Shown: positions 6,245 to 13,582 of the stretch, in pieces
Layout of the letters: each line of letters starts with the position of its first letter
Position numbering within the stretch: position 1 is the stretch's first letter
Source of the DNA: Actinophytocola sp050699915
Lineage (GTDB): Bacteria > Actinomycetota > Actinomycetes > Mycobacteriales > Pseudonocardiaceae
Direction: 5' to 3'
Assembly (NCBI RefSeq): GCF_050699915.1
Contig: NZ_JBOHGA010000153.1
Location: 1 to 15,729 of the forward strand
Length of the DNA stretch: 15,729 bases
Program-made: the position numbers and the translations under genes
The notes under the pieces: model-generated
What the model was told of the DNA's origin: nothing
Database searches by the model: none
Seen by the model: only the letters and a program-made list of their open reading frames with translations

Positions 6245-7246
6245 ATGCGCGTGCTGTTCGCGAGCCTGGCGTCGGTCGGGCACACCTACCCGATGATCCC
6301 GCTGGCCGTCGCCGCGCGCGAGGCCGGGCACGAGGTGCACTTCGCCGCCGGCGAGGAGGTGCACTTCGCACTGCACCAGAACCGGCTGGAGCCGTTCCGG
6401 CCGGCGGACGTGTTCTACGAGATGTACGCCGAGGATCTGGAGTCGGACCTCGCGCGGCTGCGGCCGGACCTCGTCGTGCACGGGTGGGGCGTGCCGGGGG
6501 CGGCCATCGCCGCGGCACGGGCCGGGATACCCGGGCTCTGGCACGGGTTCGGCCGCATGTTCCCGGACGGCATCGGGCTCGAGCTGCCGACGGCGATCGC
6601 CGAGGCGCCCGGCCGGCCGCACCTCGACATCTGCCCCCCATCCCTGCAGGACAAGGACTTCCTGACCGGGGCGGACCGGATCGAGCTGCGTCCCGTGCCC
6701 TTCGCGGCGCCGGGTGAGGTGCCCACGTGGAACGGCTCGCGGCCGCTGATCTACCTCACGTTCGGCACCGCGTTCGCCACCTCGGTCCTGCTCACAACCG
6801 CCATGGCGGGGTTGGCGAAGCTGGGTGGCTGGGTGGTGGTCGCCGCCGGGCGGGTGCCGCCGACGGAGCTCGGGGCCCTGCCGGCCGGCGTCACCGTGCG
6901 GCCGTGGGTGCCGCAGACCGACCTGCTTGCCCACGTCGACCTGGTGGTGCACCACGGCGGCAGCGGCACGACCCTCGGCGCGCTCGCGCGCGGCCTGCCG
7001 CAGCTGGTCCTGCCCCAGGGCGCCGACCAGTTCGCCAACGCCGAGGCGGTCCACGCCGCGGGCGCCGGGCTGCGCCTGCTGCCCGAGGAGGTGAGCGTCG
7101 AGACCGTGGCCGACCACGCCCGCGACCTGCTCGCCCCACGAGGCGGCCACCGCGACGCGGCACGCGCCGTAGCCGAGGAGATCGCCCGGATGCCGTCTCC
7201 GGCCGAGGTGGCGCGCCGGCTACCCGACCACGCGAAACGCGGCTAG
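6245..7246 (+). CDS. GT1-family glycosyltransferase (UGT/macrolide-type), short form
   Basis: The 333-residue protein begins MRVLFASLASVGHTYPMIPLA, the typical start of GT-B fold family 1 enzymes, with H13 in the position of the catalytic base. RPDLVVH follows near residue 73. The C-terminal domain has LIYLTFGTAF, VRPWVPQTDLLAHVDLVVHHGGSGTTLGAL and GLPQLVLPQGADQFANAEAV, the nucleotide-sugar binding region of bacterial PSPG type. Such enzymes move an activated sugar onto small molecules such as macrolides or flavonoids; donor and acceptor are not readable. It is shorter than the usual 390-420 aa because the acceptor-side stretch between residues 30 and 75 is compact. There the peptide EVHFA occurs twice, from a 14-bp direct repeat (6332-6345 and 6356-6369). 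It follows leuS by 18 nt but may have its own promoter. No biosynthetic cluster surrounds it. Confidence 0.9.
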   Translation: MRVLFASLASVGHTYPMIPLAVAAREAGHEVHFAAGEEVHFALHQNRLEPFRPADVFYEMYAEDLESDLARLRPDLVVHGWGVPGAAIAAARAGIPGLWHGFGRMFPDGIGLELPTAIAEAPGRPHLDICPPSLQDKDFLTGADRIELRPVPFAAPGEVPTWNGSRPLIYLTFGTAFATSVLLTTAMAGLAKLGGWVVVAAGRVPPTELGALPAGVTVRPWVPQTDLLAHVDLVVHHGGSGTTLGALARGLPQLVLPQGADQFANAEAVHAAGAGLRLLPEEVSVETVADHARDLLAPRGGHRDAARAVAEEIARMPSPAEVARRLPDHAKRG

Positions 7247-7261
7247 ACGTGCGTCGCGGCG

Positions 7262-7462
7262 TCAGCGGCCCGCGTCGGAGAACCAGGACCAGGTCTGCGC
7301 CGCGGTCCTGTTCGTGCCCCGTGCGGGCCTCGGCCGGCTGACGAACGTCGCCCCGTAGACCCGGCTCGGGATCCGGCGGGTGTTGGCCTCGAACCTCGTG
7401 CGGCGCAGCTGCCGGCCCTGCCGGGGGTTCTGGGACGGCAGTCCCTTCACCACGGCCGCCAC
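7262..7462 (-). CDS. Possible small basic protein or gene remnant (66 aa)
   Basis: I do not recognise this product. On the minus strand an open frame ends at TGA 7262-7264. In its last 66 codons, 64 have G or C in the third position, close to the bias of real genes here, whereas the opposite strand in phase shows no such bias. The peptide is rich in arginine (for example NPRQGRQLRRTRFEANTRRIPSRV) and ends TWSWFSDAGR. GTG 7462 has GGAGGT upstream, but at only 3-nt spacing; GTG 7453 is 12 nt from it. The frame stays open to 7720, but codon bias fades and a TTA appears beyond about 7510. It could be a small gene, the end of a decayed longer gene, or chance. Three AGG codons are atypical. Confidence 0.33.
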   Translation of the reverse strand: MAAVVKGLPSQNPRQGRQLRRTRFEANTRRIPSRVYGATFVSRPRPARGTNRTAAQTWSWFSDAGR

Positions 7463-7556
7463 GACACCTCCGGGTGCCCGCTGTTCCTGCACCACCTGGC
7501 CACCGGCCAGGAGGTCGGCGCCGTGTAACAACGCCACCGCCACGAGGAGATCGCTA

Positions 7557-7592
7557 GCCGTCTTGCTCGCCGTTCTGCTCGCCGTTCTGCGC
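7557..7592. repeat. Three tandem 12-bp repeats
   Basis: The units are GCCGTCTTGCTC, GCCGTTCTGCTC and GCCGTTCTGCGC, differing at one or two positions. Twelve bases equals four codons, so the repeat preserves frame in any reading, but neither strand around it looks coding. It probably arose by replication slippage. Confidence 0.7.
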
Positions 7593-7991
7593 ACGGTGAA
7601 ATCAGCCCTCAGTAGTCGCCGGTCAGCGTCGACGGGCGCGCCGAGTCCTCGCGCGGGGACGGCTACCCGCCAGCTTCGATGGACGGCGTGTTCGCCACAA
7701 CCAACACAGGGGCTGCCCAAGCCGCGGATCCATCCAGGGCGACGGTCGGCACTCGATCGGGGTGCCCGGACCGTATTCGCGCAAGACGGACCGCGCCGCC
7801 GGCACCGATCGCTCGGGGGGCTACGCGACCGGTACCGGCGGCGCGAAGTCCGGCCGATGCCTGCTGAGCCTGGCCGGACCCCGACGCTGGCATGCTCCGC
7901 CGGCGTTGGGTCTCCGACTGTGACGCTTCCGGTCTCCCGTCGACATCACGTGTCAGAGATGACGAACATTGTGGCACTACGGGTCGCCAGG

Positions 7992-8008
7992 GCTAACTAA
8001 TCGTTAGC
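7992..8008. promoter_or_regulatory. Operator-like inverted repeat GCTAAC-N5-GTTAGC
   Basis: GCTAAC (7992-7997) and GTTAGC (8003-8008) are exact inverted repeats around TAATC. The AT-rich 17-bp palindrome stands out in this GC-rich DNA. Its size and layout resemble TetR- or MarR-family operators. No start codon with a credible gene follows on either strand, so the regulated gene may be lost or may be a non-coding RNA. Confidence 0.35.
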
Positions 8009-8157
8009 ACTTGCGCACGAAAGCCACTATGCCGTGTCCGAATGACTCCGCTGCGTGCCGACGTGGGTCCCGGCCTGCTGCTTTCCGTCGTTTCGGACTG
8101 GGCAACTCTCGTCCCGCCGGGAGGGCGAAACATCGGTCAACTGACGGATATCACCTC

Positions 8158-8185
8158 GCGAGTCGTAGATTCCGCCGCGACTCGC
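8158..8185 (-). terminator. Hairpin downstream of the four-helix membrane protein gene
   Basis: GCGAGTCG (8158-8165) and CGACTCGC (8178-8185) form a perfect 8-bp stem with a 12-nt loop, starting 34 bp beyond the stop codon at 8220. No T-run follows on the minus strand, which is common for actinobacterial terminators but leaves the call tentative. Confidence 0.4.
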
Positions 8186-8219
8186 CCGTCGATACCAGCG
8201 AGGGCCGGGGTCGCGTGCC

Positions 8220-8669
8220 TCAGCGCGCGAAGAAGCGGTTGGCCTCGCCCGTGGACAGCAGCACGATGGCCGCCACGGACAGCAGCGCCACCAGCACGTT
8301 GATCATCATGATGACGAGCAGCGTCGGCGCCAGCAGCGACAGCACGATGCCGATGATGTTCAGCGACGCGAAGACGTACACGACGACCCGCGCCCACCGC
8401 GCGCCCTTCGCCAGGTTGGCCGCCGCCAGCGCGAGGACCAGGCCGATGACCAGGATGCCGATCGCGACGCCGGTGTAGGCCGGCGCACCCTGCGCGGCGA
8501 TCTCCCGGGGCAGCGCCGCCGCCGACGAGTTCGACTCGATCCACGCGTCGACGAGAGCGTCGTTCATCGTGATCGTGAGGATCACCCGCAGTACGACGAG
8601 CCCGAGGATCGCCCAGACGGCGAGGGCGGCGTTGCGAACGGCGGGCGGGGTGGTGGTTGGTGCGGTCAT
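8220..8669 (-). CDS. Hypothetical four-helix membrane protein
   Basis: The 149-residue protein has a polar N-terminus (MTAPTTTPPAVRN) and four hydrophobic helices at about 14-34, 66-86, 92-113 and 116-140. Between helices 1 and 2 is a loop of about 30 residues containing NDALVDAWIESN and PREIAAQGAPAY. The short positive linker LAKGARWARVVVYV joins helices 2 and 3, and the C-terminus ends EANRFFAR. Such four-helix proteins with an R-x-W-A-R-V-V linker are frequent in actinobacteria and have no known function; I recognise no catalytic motif. ATG 8669 is preceded by GGAGGA on the minus strand at good spacing, so the start is secure. A perfect 11-bp inverted repeat (8680-8711) touches that ribosome binding site. 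It follows kbl by 97 bp on the same strand. Confidence 0.82.
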   Translation of the reverse strand: MTAPTTTPPAVRNAALAVWAILGLVVLRVILTITMNDALVDAWIESNSSAAALPREIAAQGAPAYTGVAIGILVIGLVLALAAANLAKGARWARVVVYVFASLNIIGIVLSLLAPTLLVIMMINVLVALLSVAAIVLLSTGEANRFFAR

Positions 8670-8679
8670 GGTCTGGCTC

Positions 8680-8711
8680 CTCCGTGTCGGGGTGGGGATA
8701 CCGACACGGAG
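8680..8711 (-). promoter_or_regulatory. Perfect 11-bp inverted repeat at the 5' end of the membrane protein gene
   Basis: CTCCGTGTCGG (8680-8690) and CCGACACGGAG (8701-8711) are exact inverted repeats with a 10-nt spacer. On the minus strand the spacer reads TATCCCCACC, where TATCCC could be a -10 box, and the 3' arm runs into the GGAGGAG ribosome binding site. It could be a DNA operator centred on the promoter, or, if transcription starts further upstream (for example reading through from kbl), an RNA hairpin masking the ribosome binding site. Confidence 0.6.
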
Positions 8712-8719
8712 TGCGCGGC

Positions 8720-8751
8720 GCCCCCGTCAGTTCCGAAGTCTGTGCGGGGGC
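8720..8751 (-). terminator. Hairpin behind kbl
   Basis: GCCCCCG (8720-8726) pairs with CGGGGGC (8745-8751) around an 18-nt loop, starting 15 bp past the kbl stop codon on the minus strand. It lacks a T-run, so it is only a candidate terminator. Confidence 0.35.
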
Positions 8752-8766
8752 AAAGGGTAGGCCGGC

Positions 8767-9945
<1,179 letters not shown>

Positions 9946-9961
9946 CGGGCCGTCCTTCCTC

Positions 9962-10990
9962 TCACGCGGTCCAGTCGAGAATGACCTTGCCGCAGCGACC
10001 TTCGCGCGCGATGGCGAAGGCGTCGGCGTAGTCGGTGTGGGCGAACCGGTGGGTGATCACCGGCGAGATGTCCAGTCCCGCCCGCAGCAGCACGGACATC
10101 GCGTACCAGGTCTCGAACATCTCCCGGCCGTAGATCCCCTTGATCGTCAGCATCTTGAGGACCACGCGACTCCAGTCGACCGCGATCTCCGCCGCCGGCA
10201 GCCCGAGCATCGCGATCCGCCCGCCGTGGGTCATGTTCGCGATCATGTCGCGCAGCGCGGCCGGCTGGCCGGACATCTCCATGCCGACGTCGAACCCCTC
10301 GGACATGTCGAGCTCGCGGTGCACGTCACCGATCGCGTGCCGGCTCACGTCGAGCGCGACGTCCACGCCGATCTTGCGGGCCAGGTCCAGCCGCGGCTCC
10401 GACACGTCGGTGATGACCACGTGCCGCGCGCCGGCGTGCTTCGCGACCGCGGCGGCCATCAGACCGATCGGGCCGGCGCCGGTGATCAGCACGTCCTCGC
10501 CCAGCACCGGGAACGACAGCGCGGTGTGCACGGCGTTGCCGAACGGGTCGAAGATCGCGGCGACGTCGAGGTCCACCGGATGCGTGTGCACCCAGGCGTT
10601 CTGCTCGGGCAGCATCGCAAACTCCGCGAACGCGCCCGCGGTCTGCACGCCGAGGCCGATCGTGTTCGCGCACAGGTGCCGGCGACCCGCCTTGCAGTTG
10701 CGGCACGTGCCGCAGACCAGGTGGCCCTCGCCGCTGACCAGGTCGCCCACGGCGACCTTGGTGACCGCGGCGCCGACCTCGACGACCTCGCCGACGAACT
10801 CGTGGCCGACCACCAGCGGCGGCGTGATCGTCGCGGCGGCCCAGTCGTCCCACGCCTCGATGTGCAGGTCCGTGCCGCAGATGCCGGTACGCAGCACCCG
10901 CAGCTTGACGTCGGTCGGTCCCGGTTGCGGCTCCGGCACGTCCGTGAGCTGTAAACCCGGCCCCTGGGCGTCCTTGACCAGAGCCTTCAC
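9962..10990 (-). CDS. tdh: L-threonine 3-dehydrogenase (zinc-dependent)
   Basis: The 342-residue medium-chain dehydrogenase oxidises L-threonine to 2-amino-3-ketobutyrate with NAD+, feeding Kbl. Catalytic zinc ligands appear as C38 in RTGICGTDLHIEAWD and H63-E64 in VVGHEFVGEV. The structural zinc site is C93, C96, C99 and C107 in GHLVCGTCRNCKAGRRHLC. The Rossmann motif is GAGPIGLMAAA (171-181). The segments DLHIEAWDDWA and FDPFGNAVHTAL are characteristic of Tdh within the alcohol dehydrogenase superfamily. Length equals E. coli Tdh (about 341). The start is GTG 10990, with GGAGGA only 4 nt upstream; an out-of-frame ATG overlaps just before it. It begins 39 nt after the DUF1707 gene ends and may share its transcript. 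Confidence 0.97.
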   Translation of the reverse strand: MKALVKDAQGPGLQLTDVPEPQPGPTDVKLRVLRTGICGTDLHIEAWDDWAAATITPPLVVGHEFVGEVVEVGAAVTKVAVGDLVSGEGHLVCGTCRNCKAGRRHLCANTIGLGVQTAGAFAEFAMLPEQNAWVHTHPVDLDVAAIFDPFGNAVHTALSFPVLGEDVLITGAGPIGLMAAAVAKHAGARHVVITDVSEPRLDLARKIGVDVALDVSRHAIGDVHRELDMSEGFDVGMEMSGQPAALRDMIANMTHGGRIAMLGLPAAEIAVDWSRVVLKMLTIKGIYGREMFETWYAMSVLLRAGLDISPVITHRFAHTDYADAFAIAREGRCGKVILDWTA

Positions 10991-11029
10991 GCATTCCTCC
11001 GCACGTCGCTCGCCGTTGTCTGCCGTCTA

Positions 11030-11662
11030 CTAGTCCGAGGCCCGGCTGATCTTCCACGGCGACCGGAACATCAGGCTGCCGATTCGCACGTAGCTGGCCC
11101 GGCGCAGCTGTAGCGAGCCCGCGGTGATCGTGCCAGTCACCACGAACCGCGGCCGGCCGGTCCCGCCGCCGACCTTGTCCTTGATGCTGCCGGCGGTCAC
11201 CCGCACCTGGTCGGTGACCGCCGAGGAGCGCTCGGGCAGCAGCAGCTTCACCGAGCCGCCGCTGACGTTCAGCGCGATGCGCACCTCGTCGTAGGGGATC
11301 TGCGCCTCGCTGAAGTCCAGCTCCGTCGAGCCGAGGCGGTTACGGATGATCAGCTCCCGCGGCACCGTCCAGCGGCCGTCCCGCTTGAGCGTGGACATGT
11401 TGGTGGTCAGCTCGACCGGCTTCTCCCGCACCGGCGAGTTGGGGTCCTGGTGCGTGACGCCCGGCAGGTCCACGAGCACGGCGTTCAGCTCGGCCCGCGT
11501 CTTCGCCGCCAGCGCCGCGTCGGTGCGCTCGGTGAACTCGTCGAGCGAGAGCAACCCGTGCCCGATCGCCTTCTGCAGCACGTCGACGACGTGCGCGCGC
11601 TCGGCATCGGACACCCGCAACTCACGGGGGTCGATCGGCTGCGGCGCCGGTGGCTGGGTCAC
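11030..11662 (-). CDS. DUF1707 protein with LiaF-like C-terminal domain
   Basis: The 210-residue protein has no membrane segment. Residues 14-67 (LRVSDAERAHVVDVLQKAIGHGLLSLDEFTERTDAAL, then AKTRAELNAVLVDLPG) are a classic DUF1707 (SHOCT-like) domain, common in actinobacteria. The remainder is beta-rich, with STLKRDGRW, LGSTELDFSEAQIPYDEVRIALNVSGGSVKLLLPE and GTITAGSLQLRR. It resembles the C-terminal domain of LiaF/VraT-type cell-envelope stress proteins. That resemblance is by eye and tentative; family function is unknown. GTG 11662 is preceded by TAACGT at 6 nt, so translation is probably leaderless. A 14-bp palindrome (11681-11694) lies just upstream. It follows the response regulator by 70 bp and precedes tdh by 39 bp. 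Confidence 0.88.
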   Translation of the reverse strand: MTQPPAPQPIDPRELRVSDAERAHVVDVLQKAIGHGLLSLDEFTERTDAALAAKTRAELNAVLVDLPGVTHQDPNSPVREKPVELTTNMSTLKRDGRWTVPRELIIRNRLGSTELDFSEAQIPYDEVRIALNVSGGSVKLLLPERSSAVTDQVRVTAGSIKDKVGGGTGRPRFVVTGTITAGSLQLRRASYVRIGSLMFRSPWKISRASD

Positions 11663-11668
11663 GCCCCC

Positions 11669-11674
11669 ACGTTA
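11669..11674 (-). promoter_or_regulatory. Candidate -10 box (TAACGT) of the DUF1707 gene
   Basis: On the minus strand TAACGT is followed by GGGGGC and then GTG 11662, leaderless geometry. The same hexamer stands in the same place before the AI-2E gene. The G-run could alternatively act as a weak ribosome binding site. Confidence 0.42.
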
Positions 11675-11680
11675 TCCCGC

Positions 11681-11694
11681 CCGGCTCGAGCCGG
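11681..11694. promoter_or_regulatory. 14-bp palindrome CCGGCTCGAGCCGG upstream of the DUF1707 gene
   Basis: A perfect palindrome without spacer lies 6 bp upstream of the TAACGT box, in the spacer and -35 region. This is a usual place for a repressor or regulator site. It is also the only strong symmetry between the response regulator gene and the DUF1707 gene and could act as a weak terminator, but it has no loop or T-run. Confidence 0.35.
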
Positions 11695-11732
11695 TGTCGC
11701 CGTGCGGGTGGAACGGCTCGAACGGTACCGGC

Positions 11733-12431
11733 CTACCGCCGCCCACCACCGCGTTCGGGTTCCGGATCGGCGTCCAGGCCGTGCTCGATCGCGTAGCGGG
11801 CCAGCTCGACCCGGTTGTGCAGCTGGAGCTTGCGCAGCGTCGACTGCACGTGGTTCTCCACCGTGCGGTGCGACAGCGTGAGCCGGCTCGCGATCTGCCT
11901 CGCGGTCAGTCCCTTGGCCACCAGGCGGAGCACCTCGGTCTCCCGCTGGGTCAGGCTGGGCTCGTCGCCGCCGGCGGGCTCGGCCGCCATCCGCCGGTAC
12001 TCGCCGAGTACCAGGCCGGCCAGCCCGGCCGTGAAAACCGCGTCGCCGGCGGCGGTCTGGTGCACCGCCTCGACGAGCTCGGTCGCCGACGCCGACTTGA
12101 CCAGATAGCCCGACGCGCCCGCCTTCACCGCCTCCAGCACGTCCGCGTGCTCGCCGCTCGCGGACAGCACCAGCACCCGGGTCTCGGGCAGCGCGCCGGT
12201 GATCCGCCGGATGGCCTCGACCCCGGACACCGGCATTCCGTTGACCGAGCCCAGGTTGAGGTCCATCAGCACCACGTCCGGTCGCACCGTGCCCGCGATG
12301 CGCACGGCCGAGTCCGCGTCGCCCGCGGTGGCCCGGACCTCGAAGCCGCGCTCGGCGAGATCGCGCGCCACGCCGTCGCGCCACATCGGGTGGTCGTCCA
12401 CGACCATCACGCTGATCTGCTCGGCCGTCAC
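11733..12431 (-). CDS. LuxR/NarL-family response regulator
   Basis: The 232-residue protein has a receiver domain (about 5-125) opening with ISVMVVDDHPMWRDGVARDL, in which D12-D13 form the acidic pocket. The phosphorylated aspartate is D57 in DVVLMDLNLG. VLVLSASG and GASGYLVKSA carry the conserved Ser and Lys. A linker leads to a C-terminal LuxR helix-turn-helix, LTQRETEVLRLVAKGLTARQIASRL followed by LSHRTVENHVQSTLRKL, then RVELARYAIEHGL. It binds DNA when phosphorylated by the adjacent kinase. GTG 12431 overlaps the kinase stop codon (GTGA) and has GGAGGT at 7-nt spacing, so the pair is translationally coupled. The targets are unknown; the LiaF-like gene directly downstream is an obvious candidate. 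Confidence 0.96.
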   Translation of the reverse strand: MTAEQISVMVVDDHPMWRDGVARDLAERGFEVRATAGDADSAVRIAGTVRPDVVLMDLNLGSVNGMPVSGVEAIRRITGALPETRVLVLSASGEHADVLEAVKAGASGYLVKSASATELVEAVHQTAAGDAVFTAGLAGLVLGEYRRMAAEPAGGDEPSLTQRETEVLRLVAKGLTARQIASRLTLSHRTVENHVQSTLRKLQLHNRVELARYAIEHGLDADPEPERGGGRR

Positions 12432-13582
12432 CGGGCGACCTCCCTGGGCACCCGCAGCTCCCACTCCACGCCCGCGCCGGGCGCGGTCTCCAGCTCGATC
12501 GTGCCCCCGAGGTCGGCCACCCGGCCTCGGATCGACCGCGCGATCCCCATCCGCCCCTCCCGCTCCGCCTCCGCGAGCCGGCTCGGCGCGATGCCGACGC
12601 CGTCGTCGCGGACGCTCACCACGATCTCGCCGCCCAGGTCCTCGAGCAGCACCCATGCCTTGGCCTCCGAGCCGGCGTGCCGCTCGACGTTCGCCAGCGC
12701 CTCGCGCACGACCGACTCGAGCTCAGCCGTCACCGCCGTCGGCAGCGGCACCGGGGTGGCCGGCACCGACACCTCGGTCCGGCCCGAGGCCAGCAGCCGC
12801 AGCCGCCCGGCGAGGTCCGCCGTACCGTCCTGCGTGGACACCTGACCGGTGGCCATCAGCGCGCGCAGGGCGATCTCCTGCTCGCCGGCCAGGCGGGCGA
12901 GCTCGGCCGCGTCGCCGTCCAGCTCCGCGCCCCGCTGCCGGACCCGGGCCAGCACCTGCAGCACGCCGTCGTGGATGGACCGGGCCAGCCGTTCCCGCTC
13001 CGCGATGGCGGCCTCGGCGCGCAGCGCCGTCTCCAGCCGGGCGGCCGACCGGCGGGACGTGGCCGCGGCGAGGCCGAGCACGAAGCCCACGCCGACGAGC
13101 AGCATCAGGTCCCGCGTCAGGTCGGTGTCGACGTAGCCGCGCACGCCGTAGTTGAACGCCGCCACCACCGCGCCGAACACCGCCCCGACCGCCGGCCCGG
13201 CGCACACCGCGCCCGCTGCCACCACGCCGGTGACCCAGACCGTGGTGACGAGCGGGACCGTGTCGACCGCCAGCTGCTCGGGCGTGAGGACCAGCCGCGA
13301 GGTGCACATCAGCGCGCAGTTCACGGCGAGGTCGAGCACCGCGAAGCCGAGCAGGCGCCCGGCCGGACGCAGGTAGCGCACGGCGATGGCGGCGGTCCAC
13401 GCGGCCATCGCGCCGATCGTGGCCAGCGCGAGCCAGGGGCGCGCGTACTCGTCCAGGTAGACCAGCACCACGCCCGCCGCGAACAGCAGGGTGAGCACGC
13501 GCAGCAGGACGGCCGCGCGCCACAACGGAGTCGTCGGGTCCTTGCCGACCGGCGACCGGGCCGGCCAGGCCGGCCCGGTCAC
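12428..13582 (-). CDS. Membrane sensor histidine kinase, HisKA_3 type (MacS-like)
   Basis: From GTG 13582 the kinase has 384 residues. The N-terminal part has about five to six membrane helices between 24 and 172 (WRAAVLLRVLTLLFAAGVVLVY, then YARPWLALATIGAMAAWTAA and others). This layout resembles the DUF5931 sensor region of MacS-family kinases. A short coiled linker (177-198) leads to the dimerisation helix with the phosphorylated H204 in ERERLARSIHDGVLQVL. The ATPase domain has an N-box at REALANVERHA (N298), a G1 box at RDDGVGI and a G2-like RMGIARSIRGRV. There is no sizeable extracellular domain, so it probably senses the membrane state or a partner protein. Its GTG overlaps the stop of the AI-2E gene (GTGA), with GTGGGAG upstream. 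The open frame running back to 14539 is an antisense-like artefact in another frame of AI-2E. Confidence 0.94.
   Translation of the reverse strand: MTGPAWPARSPVGKDPTTPLWRAAVLLRVLTLLFAAGVVLVYLDEYARPWLALATIGAMAAWTAAIAVRYLRPAGRLLGFAVLDLAVNCALMCTSRLVLTPEQLAVDTVPLVTTVWVTGVVAAGAVCAGPAVGAVFGAVVAAFNYGVRGYVDTDLTRDLMLLVGVGFVLGLAAATSRRSAARLETALRAEAAIAERERLARSIHDGVLQVLARVRQRGAELDGDAAELARLAGEQEIALRALMATGQVSTQDGTADLAGRLRLLASGRTEVSVPATPVPLPTAVTAELESVVREALANVERHAGSEAKAWVLLEDLGGEIVVSVRDDGVGIAPSRLAEAEREGRMGIARSIRGRVADLGGTIELETAPGAGVEWELRVPREVAR

Larger units (their letters stand above)
7463..8219. other. Long stretch without a convincing gene
   Basis: Six-frame reading gives only frames with poor third-position bias and no recognisable motif. 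The part around 7860-8170 is visibly less GC-rich than its surroundings. It holds a 12-bp repeat (7557-7592), an operator-like inverted repeat (7992-8008) and a hairpin (8158-8185) behind the convergent membrane-protein gene. It could be a decayed gene or a region acquired and then eroded. No tRNA, rRNA, CRISPR or insertion-sequence ends were seen. Confidence 0.5.

Noticed and set aside
3239..7150. A 1303-codon open frame on the minus strand, antisense to leuS and the glycosyltransferase
   Set aside because: It exists because in-phase antisense frames of GC-rich genes rarely hold stops. Its translation is low-complexity (Arg, Val, Leu, Asp, His) without domains, and both sense genes are certain.
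7380..8000. Plus-strand frame of 206 codons, and a 62-codon one at 7679
   Set aside because: Third-position bias is poor, there is no recognisable motif, and no ribosome binding site or promoter supports them.
10326..11004. ATG four bases before the tdh GTG, opening a long overlapping frame
   Set aside because: The frame runs inside tdh in a different phase, with poor codon bias and no motif; GTG 10990 gives a full-length Tdh.
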